From Polaribacter haliotis (GTDB lineage: Bacteria; Bacteroidota; Bacteroidia; Flavobacteriales; Flavobacteriaceae), in the NCBI RefSeq assembly GCF_014784055.1, contig NZ_CP061813.1, positions 1,560,001 through 1,624,000 on the forward strand: a stretch of DNA of 64,000 nt. The letters run 5' to 3'. The position numbers and the translations under genes were made by a program. The notes below the pieces were generated by a model. That model did not search any database. It was not told the DNA's origin and saw nothing but the letters and a program-made list of their open reading frames with translations. Positions 55,883 to 63,927 of the stretch are shown in pieces; position 1 is the stretch's first letter; every line of letters begins with the position of its first letter.

Positions 55883-57087
55883 TATTCTTTTTCTTTCTTT
55901 AAAATCGTAACTAGAATTAACAGAATAAAAACACCAATAAGTGCTAAAACTGTTAATACATTCAAAGTAAATTCAAAACCAAATTTATCTACCATTTGCA
56001 TTCCAGAATTATGACTAAAAATATGCGATAATGAAAACGCTATCGCATACAAAGCCATATATTCTCCTTGGTTTCCTTTCTTTGCTCTTTCCACTGCAAA
56101 AGCATTTGAAAACGGAAAAGCAATCATTTCTCCTACAGTCATTAACAACATTCCTATTAACAAAATTCCGAACCAAGAAGTTGCATTTAAAATTGTAAAA
56201 CTAATTGCGACTAAAAACAAACCAATTGCAACTAATTTAATTTTCGAATTTTTTGGATTTTCTAACCATTTAATTAATGGCATTTCAAAAACAAAAATGA
56301 AAAACCCATTGAATCCCATTAGTAAACCTATCTCTAATTCAGACAACATTCTAACGTCTTTATAGTATAAAGGCATTGTAGAGAAATATTGTAAAAAGGT
56401 AAATCCGAAAATAAACATCGCTATAAAAAACACCCAAAAAGCTTTGTCTTTGTAAGCAGAAACTGGATTCTCTACTTTAACCTTATCTAAAATTCTTGCT
56501 TTTTTAGGGTGCAAAACATTCAACAATAAAATTCCTGCTAAAGCACATGTAATTCCATCTACCCAAAACAAACCTTGGTAACCAATACTTACAATTATAA
56601 TTCCACCAATTGCAGGTCCAGCAGAAAATCCTAAATTAATTGCCAAACGAATTAAAGTTACAGAACGTGTTTTATTCTCTGGTTTACTGTACGCATTTAA
56701 AGCCACAAACATAGCTGGCCTAAAAGCATCTGCCACCAACATTACTATAAAAATACCTAGACAAAACTCATTAAAAGTTGTTGCAAACTGTAATAAAACA
56801 AAGAAAATTCCGGTTAGAAATAAACTAAATAACATCACTTTATAATACCCTATTTTATCTGTCAACTTACCTCCTAACCAAGTTCCTACCAAAGAACCAA
56901 TTCCAAAAAAAGACATAATCCAACCCACATCAGAAAGTGAAAAATTAAGACTTTTTGTTAGATATAAAGACAAGAACGGAATTACCATTGTTCCTGCTCT
57001 GTTAATTAAAGTTATTAACGAAAGCCACCAAACTTCTTTAGAGAGTCCTCTAAAAGTATTAATGTAGTTTTTAAATAAAGTATTCAT
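55870..57087 (-). CDS. MFS transporter
   Basis: 405 residues, about 12 membrane helices, motif A-like GTWLGGKLTDKIGYYKVM between helices 2 and 3. An efflux-type major-facilitator; substrate unknown. Convergent with the DUF4375 gene. Confidence 0.9.
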   Translation of the reverse strand: MNTLFKNYINTFRGLSKEVWWLSLITLINRAGTMVIPFLSLYLTKSLNFSLSDVGWIMSFFGIGSLVGTWLGGKLTDKIGYYKVMLFSLFLTGIFFVLLQFATTFNEFCLGIFIVMLVADAFRPAMFVALNAYSKPENKTRSVTLIRLAINLGFSAGPAIGGIIIVSIGYQGLFWVDGITCALAGILLLNVLHPKKARILDKVKVENPVSAYKDKAFWVFFIAMFIFGFTFLQYFSTMPLYYKDVRMLSELEIGLLMGFNGFFIFVFEMPLIKWLENPKNSKIKLVAIGLFLVAISFTILNATSWFGILLIGMLLMTVGEMIAFPFSNAFAVERAKKGNQGEYMALYAIAFSLSHIFSHNSGMQMVDKFGFEFTLNVLTVLALIGVFILLILVTILKKEKEYQSK

Positions 57088-57138
57088 GGTTGGTTGATTT
57101 ATTAATGCTGAATCGAAATTCAGAATTCATGTAAAAGT

Positions 57139-57168
57139 AAAAAGTCCGACTGTGAAGTCGGACTTTTT
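57139..57168. terminator. Orphan terminator hairpin between divergent genes
   Basis: AAAAAGTCCGAC (57139-57150) pairs with GTCGGACTTTTT (57157-57168). It lies 52 nt upstream of the MFS start and 179 nt upstream of the plus-strand DUF4252 gene, where neither gene needs a terminator. Confidence 0.85.
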
Positions 57169-57346
57169 ATAACTGTTTGATTTTATATAGATATCATCAA
57201 AACATATAAACATACCGACTTTTTCGTGAAACACACGATTGCTTGGTAATGTTTGTAATGACATTTTTCATTTCTGGTTTATTGATGCATCAAATCTACA
57301 TAAAATAATTGAAAGTTGTATTTTTGGTTTTCAATAATCATTATTT

Positions 57347-57880
57347 ATGAAAAAACATATCATCATAATTTGTATTTCACTTTTTCTTTTTTCTTGTGGA
57401 AGTGGAAAATCTTTTCAAAGTTTTTTTAATGACCATAAAAGCGATTTAGGTGTAACTGCATTTCAAGTCCCTAATTTTATGAGAGCATTATTAACCAATA
57501 TTTCTCCAGAAATTAATGATTTATTTGGGAATGTTAGAGACTTTAAAGTCATCACTTTTAATGATATTTCTAAAGAAAAACAATCACAATTAATTGGTGA
57601 AATGAATTTGGTAACAAATTCAAATTTCACAGATATATTAAGAACAAATACAGAAGAAAAAACTAAAATTATTTCAGTAAAAGAAAATGGAGATATCGTT
57701 TCACAAGCTATTATTTTTAATTCAACATTAGCAAAAACATCTGTTATTTATCTAAAAGGAAGGTTTGACCCCAATCAATTAAAACAACTATCAGAAACAA
57801 ATCAATTTGAAGAATTATCTACTAAACTAATTCAGAATTACCAAACAACACCTAAAACACCAGGTTTCAATCCAAATTAA
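57347..57880 (+). CDS. DUF4252 lipoprotein
   Basis: 177 residues; lipobox FLFSC. A DUF4252 domain with FQVPNFMRALLTNISPEIND and FNDISKEKQSQLIGEMN. Envelope protein, function unknown. -7 box TATTTTTG at 57319-57326. The next gene starts 3 nt later. Confidence 0.9.
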   Translation: MKKHIIIICISLFLFSCGSGKSFQSFFNDHKSDLGVTAFQVPNFMRALLTNISPEINDLFGNVRDFKVITFNDISKEKQSQLIGEMNLVTNSNFTDILRTNTEEKTKIISVKENGDIVSQAIIFNSTLAKTSVIYLKGRFDPNQLKQLSETNQFEELSTKLIQNYQTTPKTPGFNPN

Positions 57881-57883
57881 AAG

Positions 57884-58498
57884 ATGAAAAAACTCGTTCT
57901 ATTATTCACTTCATTATTGATAATTTCTTGTAACTCTCAAGGAAAAAGAGCTTTGGTTGGTGAAACTGAATATCAACAAGAATTGAATGCTAGTTATAAA
58001 GACGCATCGAAATCTCCACTAAAAAAGAAAGATTTAAAGAATTTTAAAGGATTAGATTTCTTTCCAATAGATTCAACTTTTATTGTCACTGCAAAATTGA
58101 CTCGAACAGAAAATGCGCCAACTTTTGAAATGGCAACAACCACAGATAGAAAACCTTTGTATAAAGAATATGGCAAATTAAACTTCACTTTAAAGGGTAA
58201 AGATTTAGAATTAACTATTTACCAAAGTCAAGATGATTTGCGAGACGAAAAGTATAAAGATTACTTATTTTTACCTTTTACAGACGATACTTCTGGCGAA
58301 GATTCTTATGGTGGAGGGCGTTATATGGATGTAATGATAACAGATATTTCCGAAGAAAATACGGTTGAATTAAATTTCAACAACACCTACAACCCTTACT
58401 GTGCTTATAATGACAAGTATTCTTGTCCACTTACACCAAGAAAAAATCATTTGGATGTAGAAATAAAAGCCGGAATTAAAGTTTTTGAGAAACATTAG
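57884..58498 (+). CDS. DUF1684 lipoprotein
   Basis: 204 residues; lipobox LIISC; DUF1684: EYQQELNASYKDASKSPLKK, FPIDSTFIVTAKL, LFLPFTDDTSGEDSYGGGRY and NPYCAYNDKYSCPL. Probably forms an envelope pair with the DUF4252 protein. Ends directly before the repeat copy 5. Confidence 0.9.
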   Translation: MKKLVLLFTSLLIISCNSQGKRALVGETEYQQELNASYKDASKSPLKKKDLKNFKGLDFFPIDSTFIVTAKLTRTENAPTFEMATTTDRKPLYKEYGKLNFTLKGKDLELTIYQSQDDLRDEKYKDYLFLPFTDDTSGEDSYGGGRYMDVMITDISEENTVELNFNNTYNPYCAYNDKYSCPLTPRKNHLDVEIKAGIKVFEKH

Positions 58499-58505
58499 TT
58501 TTTGT

Positions 58506-58589
58506 AGCTATTTCCTGCTTTCCACTATATCTTTTTTTGAGAAAAACAAAAAAAGGATGTCGTTTCAATCAGGGCTAAGCTTGTTTGTT
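58506..58589 (-). repeat. Dispersed hairpin repeat, copy 5 (ATCC subtype)
   Basis: On the minus strand GCCCTGATTGAAACGACATC, hairpin, AAAGATATAGTGGAAAGC, ending GGAAATAGC. Starts 8 nt after the DUF1684 stop. Confidence 0.8.
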
Positions 58590-58628
58590 CGCTTTTTTAT
58601 TTTCCCTAAAGTTAAATTAAATACTAAA

Positions 58629-58707
58629 TGTCATTTCGACTTTATGGAGAAATCTCAAATAAAATTAAGAAAAAAGATTTCTCAACTTCATTGCATTCGA
58701 AATGACA
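58629..58707. repeat. TGTCATTTCGA-type inverted repeat, unit 2
   Basis: TGTCATTTCGAC at the left and TCGAAATGACA at the right are reverse complements, with GAGAAATCTC and GATTTCTCAAC inside. Same family as 45533. The plus-strand frame 58485-58730 runs through both repeats and is not a gene. Confidence 0.8.
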
Positions 58708-58766
58708 AACAATTAAAAGTTACAACATAATTTTATATATTTTGTTTTGTTTTCAAACTCTATATA

Positions 58767-59468
58767 TTACGAGTTTATAGAAATATCACCTGCTAAATCC
58801 AACTCAATCGCTTTTTCTAAATTCTCTAAATGTTGTTTTCTAACTTTTAGTTTCGTTTCCGAATGTGCTTTCTTGTTAAGTTTAGAAAACATTCCAGCAA
58901 CTTTAATTGCAGTTGGTAATAAATGGCTTTCAGGAACCACTAAATCTAAAAAACCAGCATCAATTGCTTGTTTCGGATTGTAAATTTCTGCGTTATTTAC
59001 ACTTCTATTTAAATACACTTCAGACAAACGAGCTTTTGCAATCGCAATTCCTGCATTGTGCATGGTCATACCAATCATTACTTCATTTAAACCAATTTTA
59101 AAATCGCCTTCTACTCCAATTCTATAATCGGAAGACAATAGTAAAAAAGCCCCTTTCGCAATTGCATGACCAGAACAAGCTACAATTATAGGTTGAGGAA
59201 AAGACAACATTTTTAATGATAATTTAGAACCTTTTGTTACCAATTCTTTGGCAGATTCAGGTGATTTTGTCATCACTTTTAAATCGAAACCTGCAGAAAA
59301 TATTCCATTTTGTCCAGTAAGAATTACTACTTTATTTTCTTTTTTAGCTTTGTTTAAATTTTCGTTTAAACCATCTACAACCTCGTGAGAAATTGCGTTT
59401 GCTTTTCCGTTTTTGATAGTTATTATTGCGTAATTTTCTTCTGATGTATAGGTAACAAATTCGTTCAT
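58767..59468 (-). CDS. Enoyl-CoA hydratase/isomerase family protein
   Basis: 233 residues from MNEFVTYTSEENYAIIT (ATG 59468; the longer frame adds nine residues without homology). Crotonase fold: VILTGQNGIFSAGFDLKVM, VACSGHAIAKGAFLLLSSDYR (oxyanion hole) and KIGLNEVMIGMTM. The usual second catalytic Glu (often in E-x-x-x-x-x-P) is not obvious, so the reaction is uncertain. Monocistronic. Confidence 0.88.
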   Translation of the reverse strand: MNEFVTYTSEENYAIITIKNGKANAISHEVVDGLNENLNKAKKENKVVILTGQNGIFSAGFDLKVMTKSPESAKELVTKGSKLSLKMLSFPQPIIVACSGHAIAKGAFLLLSSDYRIGVEGDFKIGLNEVMIGMTMHNAGIAIAKARLSEVYLNRSVNNAEIYNPKQAIDAGFLDLVVPESHLLPTAIKVAGMFSKLNKKAHSETKLKVRKQHLENLEKAIELDLAGDISINS

Positions 59469-59573
59469 TTTTTTAATTTTATAACTTGAAAACAAGTTAC
59501 AACAAAATCTTAAAAAAAGGAATATTTAGCTACTTAATATCTTTCCTTTTAATTGTTTATTTTTGCTGCATAT

Positions 59574-60875
59574 ATGGATAAAATTAAAAGATTCTTTCTT
59601 TCCTTTGAGCAAAGCTTTTCTTTGCTTTTTCTTTTAAAATGGACTTTTATCTGTTTGCTTATTGGTGCTTTTACAGGAAGTGCATCTGCAGTATTTTTAT
59701 GGACTTTAGAATGGGCAACAAATTATAGAGAAGCAAATCTTTGGATAATTGCATTTTTGCCAATTGCAGGTTTAGTCATTGGTTTGTCTTATCATTATTA
59801 TGGCGAAAGTGTTGTAAAAGGGAACAATTTATTGCTGGAAGAATTCCATTCTCCTAAAAAAATAATTCCTTTTAAAATGGCCCCTTTAGTTTTTTTAGGC
59901 ACCATTCTTACACATTTATTTGGAGGTTCTGCAGGTCGTGAAGGAACTGCTGTACAAATTGGTGGCGCAATTGCAGATCAGTTTACAAAAATATTCAAAC
60001 TATCTAATTTAGATCGAAAAATTATATTAATTGCTGGTATAAGTGCTGGTTTTGCATCTGTTTTTGGAACACCTTTGGCTGGTGCCATTTTTGCTTTGGA
60101 AGTAATGATTATTGGACGCATAAAATTTGATGCGATTATTCCGAGTTTTTTAGCCGCAATTTTTGCCAACTATTTTTGTGATTTCTGGAAAATTTCTCAT
60201 CATACTCACTATACAATTTCAAGAGTTGCAGATTTAACACCTGCAACTGTTTTATGGTCTTTATTAGCAGGAATTATTTTTGGTTTGGTAAGTATGCTAT
60301 TTTCTAAATCAACTCATTTTTGGGGTAATTTATTCAAAAGAACGATTAAATATCCTCCACTTCGTCCTGTAATTGGTGGAACAATACTAGCCATTACTTG
60401 GTATTTAATAGGAACTACAAAATATATTGGTTTAGGTGTGCCAACAATTGTAGATGCTTTTAATATCGATTTAAATTCTTATGATTTTTTACTGAAATTA
60501 TTATTTACTTCGTTCACTTTAGGAGCAGGTTTTAAAGGTGGTGAAGTAACACCATTATTCTTTATTGGTGCAACATTAGGAAACGTATTAATTTGGTTTA
60601 TTCCTTTGCCAATGCCATTATTAGCAGGAATGGGCTTTGTTGCAGTTTTTGCAGGAGCTACTAATACTCCAATTGCTTGTACAATTATGGGTATCGAATT
60701 ATTCGGAATAGAATCTGGCGTTTTTATTGCATTGGCCTGTATAACTTCTTATTTATTTTCTGGACATTCTGGTATTTATGCTGCTCAAATTATTGGAAGC
60801 TCTAAACACATATTCTTTAAAAAAGAAAAAGGACTAACACTTACTGAAATAGATAAACTACGCAATAAGAATTAG
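59574..60875 (+). CDS. CLC-type transporter with fluoride-exporter (CLC-F) signature
   Basis: 433 residues from ATG 59574; ATG 59553 is in frame but lies upstream of the -7 box TATTTTTG (59558-59565), so 59574 is the start and the leader is about 4-5 nt. CLC fold of about 10-12 helices. Signature sites differ from chloride CLCs: GSGIP is replaced by GNNLL (83-87), the selectivity/gating site is GREGT (121-125, gating Glu123) in place of GREGP, and GxFxP is GGEVTP. This pattern is that of CLC-F fluoride/proton antiporters as I know it. Fluoride export is thus a good inference; no fluoride riboswitch can fit in the leader. Confidence 0.9.
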   Translation: MDKIKRFFLSFEQSFSLLFLLKWTFICLLIGAFTGSASAVFLWTLEWATNYREANLWIIAFLPIAGLVIGLSYHYYGESVVKGNNLLLEEFHSPKKIIPFKMAPLVFLGTILTHLFGGSAGREGTAVQIGGAIADQFTKIFKLSNLDRKIILIAGISAGFASVFGTPLAGAIFALEVMIIGRIKFDAIIPSFLAAIFANYFCDFWKISHHTHYTISRVADLTPATVLWSLLAGIIFGLVSMLFSKSTHFWGNLFKRTIKYPPLRPVIGGTILAITWYLIGTTKYIGLGVPTIVDAFNIDLNSYDFLLKLLFTSFTLGAGFKGGEVTPLFFIGATLGNVLIWFIPLPMPLLAGMGFVAVFAGATNTPIACTIMGIELFGIESGVFIALACITSYLFSGHSGIYAAQIIGSSKHIFFKKEKGLTLTEIDKLRNKN

Positions 60876-60881
60876 TCCTTT
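60828..60881 (-). terminator. Possible terminator of BT_3928 inside the end of the CLC gene
   Basis: AAAGGACTAA (60828-60837) and TTAGTCCTTT (60872-60881) form a 10-bp stem with a 34-nt loop; on the minus strand a T-rich tract follows the stem. The loop is long, so this is tentative. Confidence 0.4.
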
Positions 60882-60903
60882 GTAAGTTGAAAATAGGAGT
60901 ATT

Positions 60904-61866
60904 TTACAATTCTAAATCATCTACATCTACCCAATTTTTCTTTTGAGTAACGGTTCCTTTGTCTAAAATTATGACTCCAGGGTTTGCTCTAATCATTGTT
61001 TTTATGGTTGTTTCATCACAAAACAAAAACTCGAAAGGCAAATTATACTTTTTTTGCACTAATAATAAATCGTCTGTAAAAGAAGCAGATGCTCCATAAA
61101 CTGTATATCCTTTTGCGATTGCTTTTTCTGCAATTTCTTTAATTGCAGGAAAACCACTTTTGTCTGCTTTGTCTAAATTATAAACAGCGATTAACATTAC
61201 TTTTTCTTTTTCCAATAAAATTGGTGCTAAATCTTGCTGTGCATCTTCCAACATAAAATCGTGCACTGGAGGAATACTTCCATCTTCTGGATACTTCATT
61301 CCTTCTTTTAAATCTTTTCCAACAGCATACGCTCTAAAGTCGATAATTGGCAAATGTGTTAATACATGTTGTACAATAAATAAGAAAACTCCTAAAGACA
61401 AAAATGTAATTATTTTTGGAATTTTACCTTTAAAAATTGGTTTGATGTATTCAACCTTTATCAATAATAAAAGGATTAAAACGATTAAAATTACGTTTTT
61501 ATAAAAGGTTTCCCAAGGCGTTAATTTAATTGCATCTCCAAAACAACCACAATCTGTTACTTTGTTATAAAAAGCTGAATACCAAGTTAAAAATAAGAAA
61601 ATCAACGTAAGAATTAGCAAACTCCAAACTGTAAATTTTGGTTTGTAACCAATTAAAATCATGACTCCCAAAAGAATTTCTGCAACAATCAACATTACTG
61701 CAAATGGTAATGCATAAGGAATTAAAAATTCCATATTTAAAACGCTTTCAGAAAAGTATTCTTGAAACTTGTATTGAGAACCAATAGGATCTACCAATTT
61801 TACAAAGCCTGAAAATATAAATAAGGCTCCTACTAATATTCTAGAAATTTGGACTAATATTTTCAT
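60904..61866 (-). CDS. BT_3928-family membrane protein
   Basis: 320 residues from MKILVQISRILVGALF. A MauE/DoxX-type four-helix membrane domain (about 1-140) with TDCGCFGDAI, then a linker and a soluble thioredoxin-like domain (about 180-320) without CxxC (KVMLIAVYNLDKADKSGFPA). Classified as BT_3928 in Bacteroidota, linked to electron transfer or thiol chemistry. Transcribed after DUF1599. Confidence 0.9.
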   Translation of the reverse strand: MKILVQISRILVGALFIFSGFVKLVDPIGSQYKFQEYFSESVLNMEFLIPYALPFAVMLIVAEILLGVMILIGYKPKFTVWSLLILTLIFLFLTWYSAFYNKVTDCGCFGDAIKLTPWETFYKNVILIVLILLLLIKVEYIKPIFKGKIPKIITFLSLGVFLFIVQHVLTHLPIIDFRAYAVGKDLKEGMKYPEDGSIPPVHDFMLEDAQQDLAPILLEKEKVMLIAVYNLDKADKSGFPAIKEIAEKAIAKGYTVYGASASFTDDLLLVQKKYNLPFEFLFCDETTIKTMIRANPGVIILDKGTVTQKKNWVDVDDLEL

Positions 61867-61895
61867 AATCAAAATTATATTATTTTAAACTAAAC

Positions 61896-62432
61896 TTAAG
61901 CACCCATATGAATCATCGCAAAAACAGCATAATTAATCATATCTTGATAATTCGCATCAATTCCTTCAGAAACCAACGTTTTACCTTTATTATCTTCGAT
62001 TTGTTTTACTCTTAATAATTTTTGCAAAATTAAATCTGTTAAACTCGAAACACGCATTTCACGCCAAGCTTCACCATAATCGTGGTTTTTATTCAACATT
62101 AAATCTTTGGTAATTTTACTGTGTTTATCATATAAAACTGTTGCTTGTTCTGTATTTAAATCAGGATTTTCAACAACACCATTTTCTAACTGAATCAAAG
62201 CCATTATCGAGTAATTTATAATTCCGATAAATTCAGATTTCTCTCCTTCATCTACTTTTCTTACCTCATTTTCTTGTAATTGACGAATTCTTTGAGCTTT
62301 TATAAAAATTTGATCCGTTAAAGAAGGCAAACGTAAAATTCGCCAAGCAGAACCGTAATCGCTCATTTTTTTGATGAACAAACTTCTACATTCATCTATT
62401 ACAGCATCGTATTGTTTTGAAGTATCTTGCAT
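61896..62432 (-). CDS. DUF1599 protein (MazG-like)
   Basis: 178 residues made of two similar halves: KKMSDYGSAWRILRLPSLTD and NKNHDYGEAWREMRVSSLTD, each followed by a QRIRQLQENE / LRVKQIEDNK helix. The repeats resemble the metal-binding helices of MazG/DUF550-type nucleotide pyrophosphohydrolases, so a nucleotide role is suggested but unproven. Divergent from folP and LOG genes. Confidence 0.9.
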   Translation of the reverse strand: MQDTSKQYDAVIDECRSLFIKKMSDYGSAWRILRLPSLTDQIFIKAQRIRQLQENEVRKVDEGEKSEFIGIINYSIMALIQLENGVVENPDLNTEQATVLYDKHSKITKDLMLNKNHDYGEAWREMRVSSLTDLILQKLLRVKQIEDNKGKTLVSEGIDANYQDMINYAVFAMIHMGA

Positions 62433-62520
62433 TTTCTCTTGTTAAAAAGTATTTGCTCAAAAATACTAAATCCTATATGCTTTTCATTTATTTTTACAAA
62501 AGAATTTTAAAAACATAAAA

Positions 62521-63102
62521 TTGAATAAAGTTGTTGTTTTTTGTGGCTCAAGTTTGGGTTTTAATCCTATTTATAAAGAAAGTGCGATTGAACTGGGAAA
62601 TTATTTTGCGGAAAATAATATCAGTTTAGTTTTTGGCGGTGGAAAAGTAGGAATGATGGGTGTTCTAGCAGACACCATTTTAGCTAAAAACGGTGAAGTT
62701 ATTGGCGTAATTCCGAGCTTATTACACAAAGAAGAAGTAATTCATATTGGTGTAAAAAACATGACCGTTTGCAAAACCATGAGCGAACGCAAAGTAATTA
62801 TGAGCAAATTAGTTGATGGTTATATTACACTTCCTGGAGGTTTTGGAACTTTAGATGAACTCTTCGAAGCACTAACTTTAAGTCAATTACAAATTGAACA
62901 AAAACCAGTTGGATTGCTAAATGTAAATGGTTTTTTTGATGCCATTTTATTGCAATTAAATAAAATGGTTCAAGAAGGATATCTCAAACAAGCAAATAGA
63001 AATATGTTAATCGTTGGCACTTCTGTAACTGAATTAATGCAGAAAATGACCAATTACAAAGCACCGGAAATAGTACATATTATTAACAAAGTTGTAAAGT
63101 AA
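62521..63102 (+). CDS. LOG-type (TIGR00730) Rossmann-fold protein
   Basis: 193 residues, TTG start. Motifs FCGSSLGFNP, FGGGKVGMMGVLAD and PGGFGTLDELFEA (PGGxGTxxE) define the lysine-decarboxylase-like/LOG family, which cleaves nucleoside 5'-monophosphates (as in cytokinin activation). In bacteria it is probably a nucleotide hydrolase. Overlaps folP by one base (TAATG), so the two are co-translated. Confidence 0.92.
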   Translation: MNKVVVFCGSSLGFNPIYKESAIELGNYFAENNISLVFGGGKVGMMGVLADTILAKNGEVIGVIPSLLHKEEVIHIGVKNMTVCKTMSERKVIMSKLVDGYITLPGGFGTLDELFEALTLSQLQIEQKPVGLLNVNGFFDAILLQLNKMVQEGYLKQANRNMLIVGTSVTELMQKMTNYKAPEIVHIINKVVK

Positions 63103-63926
63103 TGACCATAAATTGCAAGGGAACTTTATTCGATTTATCATCACCAAAAGTGATGGGAATTTTAAATATTACGCCAGATTCCTTCTTTGATGGTGGCAAA
63201 TATAAAAATGAAGTAGAAATTCTAAATCAGACAGAAAAAATGCTTTTGGGAGGTGCGACTTTTATAGATGTTGGTGCCTATTCTTCTAGACCTGGAGCAA
63301 TTCATATTTCCGAAGAACAAGAATTACAAAGAATTATTCCTGTAATTAATTTATTGGTTAAGAATTTCCCTGAAATTGTTATTTCTGTAGATACTTTTAG
63401 AAGCAAAATTGCCAAAGAAACTGTAGAAAATGGTGTTGCAATTGTAAACGATATTTCTGGTGGAAAAATGGATGATAAAATGTTTGAAACCATAGCAAAA
63501 CTTCAGGTTCCATATATTTTAATGCACATGTTGGGTACTCCTCAAAACATGCAAAAAGATCCAATTTATAAAGATGTAACTCAAGAAATTATTTCTTTTT
63601 TTGCAGAACAAATTCATAAATTACACCAACTAAAACTAAATGATATTATTATAGATGTCGGTTTTGGTTTTGGGAAAACTGTTGCTCATAATTTTGAAAT
63701 TTTGAAGAATTTAGACCTTTTTAAAAGTTTAGATGCACCAATTTTAGCCGGAATTTCACGTAAATCAATGTTGTATAAAACATTAGATATTTCTGCACAA
63801 GAAGCTCTAAATGCCACCACTTCTGCAAATACAATTGCACTTTTAAATGGCGCAAATATTTTACGCGTTCACGATGTAAAAGAAGCTGTTGAAGCTGTAA
63901 AAATTGTAAATCAGGTTTCTTTTTAG
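63102..63926 (+). CDS. folP: Dihydropteroate synthase
   Basis: 274 residues. Joins p-aminobenzoate to dihydropterin pyrophosphate in folate synthesis. Motifs: LNITPDSFFDGG, DVGAYSSRPGA, SVDTFRSKIAKE, NDISGG, ILMHMLGTPQNM and GISRKSMLYKTL. Sits beside LOG in a TIGR00730-folP pair and divergent from DUF1599-BT_3928, a common Flavobacteriia arrangement. Confidence 0.97.
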   Translation: MTINCKGTLFDLSSPKVMGILNITPDSFFDGGKYKNEVEILNQTEKMLLGGATFIDVGAYSSRPGAIHISEEQELQRIIPVINLLVKNFPEIVISVDTFRSKIAKETVENGVAIVNDISGGKMDDKMFETIAKLQVPYILMHMLGTPQNMQKDPIYKDVTQEIISFFAEQIHKLHQLKLNDIIIDVGFGFGKTVAHNFEILKNLDLFKSLDAPILAGISRKSMLYKTLDISAQEALNATTSANTIALLNGANILRVHDVKEAVEAVKIVNQVSF

Positions 63927-63927
63927 G

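Noticed and set aside
58485..58730. 81-codon frame after the DUF1684 gene
   Set aside because: Consists of the two repeat units; overlaps the end of the real gene.
34374..60903. A genomic island or prophage in the 34-61 kb block
   Set aside because: No integrase, transposase, phage or conjugation gene, no tRNA at the edge, and base use looks like the rest. An insertion is only suggested by synteny.
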